Shown here: in pieces, positions 40,994 through 44,534 of the stretch
Layout of the letters: each line of letters starts with the position of its first letter
How positions within the stretch are numbered: position 1 is the first letter of the stretch
DNA from: Lachnospiraceae bacterium
GTDB lineage: Bacteria; Bacillota; Clostridia; Lachnospirales; Lachnospiraceae
NCBI GenBank assembly: GCA_018056425.1
Contig: JAGPFR010000020.1
Span: 1-44,534, forward strand
Direction: 5' to 3'
Length of the DNA: 44,534 nucleotides
The notes under the pieces: generated by a model
Database searches by the model: none
What the model was told of the DNA's origin: nothing
Seen by the model: only the letters and a program-made list of their open reading frames with translations
Translations under genes and position numbers: made by a program

Positions 40994-43868
40994 TATTCTG
41001 CTTATCGTTCAGGTTGAGATCATAGCAGGTCTGTTTATAGAAAGCTGGATCATTTTTAAGAAATTAAAAAATCCGCTGCATATTTATCTGCTTTTGAGCT
41101 GTATATGTTCGCTTACCAATAATGTCGGATATCTGCTTGAACTGAAATCAAATACGGAAGAGGCATTTATAGCATCCCTGAAGTTTTCTTATCTGGGCCG
41201 AATATGGTATGTCTTTTTCCTGTTCATGTTTATATGTGAGCTTGTAAACTTTAAATTACCCGAGATTTACCGCAAAGCTCTTATGGTATTCCACGGGATT
41301 ACTTATATATCAATCTTTACACTTGAAGACCATAATCTGTATTACACATCCAGAGAGTTTCTCACAGACGGTTTGTTTCCGAAACTCAGACACGGAAACG
41401 GAATTTTCCATCATCTTACAATGGCCATGGTCATTATGTATGCCATTATCGGGCTTAGCATGATGATCAAAGCATACAGAAAAGATAAGTACAGCAAGTC
41501 CGGTAAAAGAATACTTACAGTTATCGTCTCCGTGGCATTCCAGGGAGTGTTTTTCCTGATCCAGATGATCGGTATAAAAGGTATCACGGATTACTATGAT
41601 ATTTCGATGATCGGATACTTCTTCGGAACAATCATCATGTTTATCGCAATCTATTCATTTAACCTTCTCGATACCGGTGATGTTGTTAAGGATTACGTTA
41701 TAGACAGGATATCCGAGGGTATCATTGCAACCGATAATAAAGGAATCATTCAGTATTATAACGATCCCGCTTTATCGATATTGCCGGGTATCGCCATGGA
41801 TGAAAATCCGACCAAAGAAAGAAAAGAAAATTCCAGAACCCAGATGATGGTTATGGATAAGGTTAATGAGGCTGTTTCATCCGATTCACATTTAAGGATA
41901 AATGAAAATATATATCGTCCCGAGGTCAGGGAACTTGTATATAACGGTGAGAGACTTGGTAATGTCTATACTCTTGTGGATGAAACCGAGCATTTTAAAT
42001 ACATGGAAGATCTTAAAGAGCAGAGGAAGATTGCCGAAAGTGCGAGCAAAGCCAAGAGCCGCTTCCTTGCCAATATGTCCCATGAGATAAGAACTCCCAT
42101 CAATGCCGTTCTCGGAATGGATGAAATGATCCTGAGAGAATCAGGAGAGAAGAATATCCGCGGATATGCCGCTAACATTATGTCTGCAGGCAGATCTCTT
42201 TTGTCGCTTATAAACGATATCCTGGATCTTTCCAAAGTCGAAGAAGGTAAGATGGAGATCATACCGGTACAGTATGAGCTTTCATCACTCTTAAACGACC
42301 TTGTGAATATGATCAGGGAGCGTGCGGAGAAAAAGGACCTCGAATTTAAGATCGATGTGGATAATCACATTCCTCACATGCTTATCGGTGATGAGGTGCG
42401 TGTAAGACAGTGTGCGATGAACATCCTTACCAATGCGGTTAAGTATACCGAAAAAGGATCTGTTACCCTGCGTGTCGGTTTTGATAAGGTGGATGGATTT
42501 GCTCCCGATAAGAAGATCAAGCTTCGTTTCACCGTTGAAGATACAGGTATCGGAATGAAGCAGGAAGACATGGATAAACTCTTTTCTCCCTACAGCCGTA
42601 TCGAAGAGGGCAGAAACAGAAATATCGAAGGTACAGGCCTTGGCATGAGCATCACCATGCAGCTTCTTGAACTTATGGGTTCTGAACTTGATGTTAAGAG
42701 TGAGTACGGTAAAGGCTCGGTGTTCTCTTTTGAGGTTGAGCAGGAAGTTTCGAAGGCTCAGGAGATCGGCAATTTTGCTGAAAAGATCAGTCAGTATAAA
42801 TCGGAGGATTATTCATATACCGAGCTGTTCAGGGCACCCGATGCCAGGATTCTTGTCGTTGACGATACGGAGGTCAATCTGACGGTAATCTGTTCACTTC
42901 TTAAGAAGACCCAGATTGGCATCGATACCGCAATGTCGGGTAAAGAAGCCCTGATGCTTACATCCCAAAATAAATATGACATCGTATTTATCGATCATAT
43001 GATGTCCGAGATGGATGGAATAGAGACACTTCATAATATGAGAGAATCCGGTCTCAATACGGAAACCCCTGCCGTAGCGCTTACCGCCAATGCGGTTTCG
43101 GGTGCAAGGGAGATGTACCTGGAAGCAGGATTTACGAATTATCTTTCCAAACCAATCGATTCCGGAAAACTCGAGATGATGATAAAAGATATGCTGCCTG
43201 ATGAAAAGATTGAAAAGACAGTCATTAAAGAAGCAGCATCCGTAACCGATGAGACATCGATTGAGAGTTATGAAACCGTCGATCTTCCCGATTGGCTTAA
43301 AGAGATTCCCGAACTTGATGTTTTCAGCGGAATCAAGTACTGCGGATCTACCGACGGATTCTATTCGGTTCTTACCGTTTATCATGAGACATATCCGATT
43401 AAGTCAGCAGAGATCAAAGAGTTTTATGATAAAGGCGATATAGATAATTACACAGTCAAAGTTCATGCATTAAAGAGTTCTTCAAGGATCATCGGTGCTG
43501 CCGAAATTTCCGCTCTGTCCGCGAAACTTGAAGAAGCGGGTAAGCTTAAGAACATCGAATTCATTAACGAATATACAGGTAAGCTGCTTGAGATGTACGG
43601 AGCGCTTGATAAGAAGCTTTCACCATTTGATGATAAAGACGAATCCCTTCCTTTGATCGATAAAAAGCAGCTTCGCGAAGCATATCAGACCATATATGAA
43701 ATTGCTCAGTGCATGGACTTTTCACTTATGGATAATATCCTCACCGATCTTCAGAATTACAGTTTTGAAAAAGAAGACGAAAAGACAATTTCCGAGATCA
43801 AAATGAAATTTAACGAACTCGAATGGGAAGAGATAAGTGAAATTGCAAGTAAGGCATCTACGGTGTAA
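40980..43868 (+). CDS. Hybrid sensor histidine kinase with 7TM input, PAS, receiver and Hpt domains
   Basis: A 962-residue membrane sensor kinase. About seven helices (residues 3-230) form a 7TM input domain of the HisKA-7TM type. A PAS-like segment follows (DRISEGIIATDNKGIIQYYN, about 240-345). The dimerisation domain carries the phosphorylated H368 in NMSHEIRTPINAVLGMDEM. The ATP-binding domain has NILTNAVKYTEKG, DTGIGMKQEDMDKLF and EGTGLGMSI. A receiver domain (ARILVVDDTEVNLTV) has D672 as phosphoacceptor in IDHMMSEMDG. A C-terminal Hpt domain has H829 in VHALKSSSRIIGA. All relay residues are therefore present. Its start overlaps the MATE end by 14 bases, and a response-regulator gene lies 35 bases beyond, broken by an insertion. 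Confidence 0.93.
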   Translation: MSLHNILLIVQVEIIAGLFIESWIIFKKLKNPLHIYLLLSCICSLTNNVGYLLELKSNTEEAFIASLKFSYLGRIWYVFFLFMFICELVNFKLPEIYRKALMVFHGITYISIFTLEDHNLYYTSREFLTDGLFPKLRHGNGIFHHLTMAMVIMYAIIGLSMMIKAYRKDKYSKSGKRILTVIVSVAFQGVFFLIQMIGIKGITDYYDISMIGYFFGTIIMFIAIYSFNLLDTGDVVKDYVIDRISEGIIATDNKGIIQYYNDPALSILPGIAMDENPTKERKENSRTQMMVMDKVNEAVSSDSHLRINENIYRPEVRELVYNGERLGNVYTLVDETEHFKYMEDLKEQRKIAESASKAKSRFLANMSHEIRTPINAVLGMDEMILRESGEKNIRGYAANIMSAGRSLLSLINDILDLSKVEEGKMEIIPVQYELSSLLNDLVNMIRERAEKKDLEFKIDVDNHIPHMLIGDEVRVRQCAMNILTNAVKYTEKGSVTLRVGFDKVDGFAPDKKIKLRFTVEDTGIGMKQEDMDKLFSPYSRIEEGRNRNIEGTGLGMSITMQLLELMGSELDVKSEYGKGSVFSFEVEQEVSKAQEIGNFAEKISQYKSEDYSYTELFRAPDARILVVDDTEVNLTVICSLLKKTQIGIDTAMSGKEALMLTSQNKYDIVFIDHMMSEMDGIETLHNMRESGLNTETPAVALTANAVSGAREMYLEAGFTNYLSKPIDSGKLEMMIKDMLPDEKIEKTVIKEAASVTDETSIESYETVDLPDWLKEIPELDVFSGIKYCGSTDGFYSVLTVYHETYPIKSAEIKEFYDKGDIDNYTVKVHALKSSSRIIGAAEISALSAKLEEAGKLKNIEFINEYTGKLLEMYGALDKKLSPFDDKDESLPLIDKKQLREAYQTIYEIAQCMDFSLMDNILTDLQNYSFEKEDEKTISEIKMKFNELEWEEISEIASKASTV

Positions 43869-43903
43869 ACTTGATTTAATGAGGTGACAGGAGAGTACCA
43901 ATA

Positions 43904-44449
43904 ATGGAATTTAACGGAGTAAAAGGAAAAGTAGTGGTGGTTGGAATGTCGGAGAGCTTTCTGGCAAAAAGTCTTATCACCAAACTTGAAGAAGTTGAAA
44001 TAAAGGCGGAATTTGCATCTGCCACCATCAAAGATATCGAGAGATATTCGGAACAGATGGAGCTGGTCATTCTCTTTATGAGCGAAGACCTTGAGACAGT
44101 TCCCGAAACACTTGTATATCTCAAGGATGCAATAGAAGATAAAGGAATCGGACTTCTTCTTATCGGGGATCAGCCCCAGTATGATGTCGTTACAAAATCC
44201 ATTCCCGAAACGGTTGTGACCGAGTGGTTTAAGAGACCTCTCGATATCGATAAACTTATCAAAACTGTCGGTAAGTATCTCGATGAGAATACCGGAGAGA
44301 TGCGTAAGAAGACCGTTCTCATAGTTGATGACGATATTACTTACATGAGAACCGTTTACGAATGGCTCAAGAATAAATACCGAATCGGTATGGCATCAAA
44401 CGGAGTTCGAGAGTATGAAACTTTTTCTGTAAATAACATAAGCACCTAA
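43904..44449 (+). pseudogene. Double-receiver response regulator, truncated in its second receiver
   Basis: The frame encodes 181 residues. The first 125 form a degenerate receiver fold (KVVVVGMSESFLAKSLITKL). It lacks the acidic pair at the start and shows ILFMSED where the phosphoacceptor aspartate should be. The second receiver begins properly with TVLIVDDDITYMRTVYEWL (D142-D144), but after about 25 residues (GMASNGV) the sequence loses all receiver character (REYETFSVNNIST) and stops at 44449, before any phosphoacceptor or output domain. The change coincides with the start of what looks like an insertion element. Its partner is probably the hybrid kinase directly upstream. The full gene would have continued to the right of the break. 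Confidence 0.65.
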
Positions 44450-44461
44450 GAATAAGGTCTT

Positions 44462-44482
44462 CTATGATACACTACATCATAG
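44462..44482 (+). promoter_or_regulatory. Hairpin overlapping the ribosome binding site of the putative transposase
   Basis: CTATGAT (44462-44468) pairs with ATCATAG (44476-44482) around ACACTAC. The 3' arm includes the first two bases of AGGAGG (44481-44486). In several insertion elements such hairpins hide the ribosome binding site in transcripts that enter from outside; whether this applies here is inference. Confidence 0.4.
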
Positions 44483-44495
44483 GAGGCCTGTTATT

Positions 44496-44534
44496 ATGGC
44501 AAAAAAAGAAAAGCAACCCGTACACCATGTTCAG
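44496..44534 (+). CDS. Start of a putative IS256-family transposase (3' end outside window)
   Basis: Only thirteen codons are inside the window, MAKKEKQPVHHVQ, after AGGAGG at a nine-base spacing. This Lys/Gln-rich start is like that of many clostridial IS256-family transposases, which run on into a target-binding and DDE catalytic domain of about 400 residues. The identity is based on memory of that family's N-terminus and on the context of a broken gene immediately to the left. An unrelated small gene is possible. Confidence 0.5.
   Translation, partial: MAKKEKQPVHHVQ

Larger units (their letters stand above)
44409..44534 (+). mobile_element. Left end of a putative IS256-type insertion sequence (continues beyond window)
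   Basis: From about 44409 the sequence GAGAGTATGAAACTTTTTC has no receiver-domain counterpart and looks like an insertion-element terminus. It interrupts a response-regulator gene. A short hairpin and then a new reading frame with a strong ribosome binding site follow, which is the layout of a simple transposase-only element. The right end, terminal inverted repeats and target duplication are outside the window, so the boundary at 44409 is approximate and the family rests on the short transposase N-terminus. Confidence 0.5.

Noticed and set aside
1-44534. CRISPR arrays, tRNA genes, rRNA or prophage modules
   Set aside because: No direct-repeat series, cloverleaf outside tmRNA, rRNA sequence or phage structural genes were seen when reading the window.

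Overview
The window is a stretch of chromosome from an anaerobic, low-to-medium-GC Gram-positive bacterium, most likely a Lachnospiraceae-type clostridium. This is inferred from gene content: the redox repressor Rex, an electron-bifurcating NfnAB pair, formate-tetrahydrofolate ligase, a 7TM-type hybrid histidine kinase, a PUA-less glutamate 5-kinase, and AGGAGG-type ribosome binding sites. I ran no database search. Almost all genes lie on the + strand; only the ABC-F gene near the left edge is on the - strand.

Layout. 1-2.4 kb: the 3' end of an NADP-isocitrate dehydrogenase gene converges on an ABC-F ATPase gene, with a shared hairpin between them. 2.4-5.1 kb: rex, a coiled-coil protein and alanine racemase. 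5.1-27.5 kb: a very tight co-directional run with no gap above about 50 bases. It contains yebC, a GT2 glycosyltransferase with a large membrane partner, an ftsK/spoIIIE-type translocase, fhs, folD, a zinc-ribbon membrane protein, nfnA-nfnB, a small membrane protein, rlmH, nth, a pyrimidine-nucleoside phosphorylase, phoH, a degenerate PgpH-like protein, ybeY, a flippase-like protein, a COG2509-type flavoprotein and a small unknown. 27.5-32.4 kb: a proB-fthC-proA-gltX operon with a clear promoter in front and a hairpin terminator behind. 32.4-36 kb: a PIN/NYN-like protein and a very large solute-binding-type lipoprotein. 36-39.5 kb: the secG-rnr-smpB-ssrA translation-rescue cluster. 39.5-44.5 kb: a MATE transporter, a hybrid histidine kinase and a response-regulator gene that breaks off inside its second receiver domain. 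At the break a new reading frame begins that looks like the start of an IS256-type transposase.

Functional themes. One-carbon metabolism (fhs, folD, fthC) and NADPH balance (NfnAB, the adjacent Rex regulator, isocitrate dehydrogenase) recur. RNA processing and ribosome maintenance (rlmH, ybeY, phoH, rnr, smpB, tmRNA, ABC-F, yebC) form a second theme. Cell-envelope genes (GT2 pair, flippase, alr, MATE) form a third.

The observations most worth a second look are: the PgpH-like protein between phoH and ybeY, which has lost its catalytic residues and its extracellular domain; the interrupted response regulator with a hairpin over the putative transposase ribosome binding site; a candidate Rex operator overlapping the rex promoter; a lipoprotein gene whose ribosome binding site points to an ACG rather than an ATG; and terminator-like hairpins placed where downstream genes have no obvious promoter or lie inside coding sequence. 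I found no CRISPR array, prophage or complete defence system.
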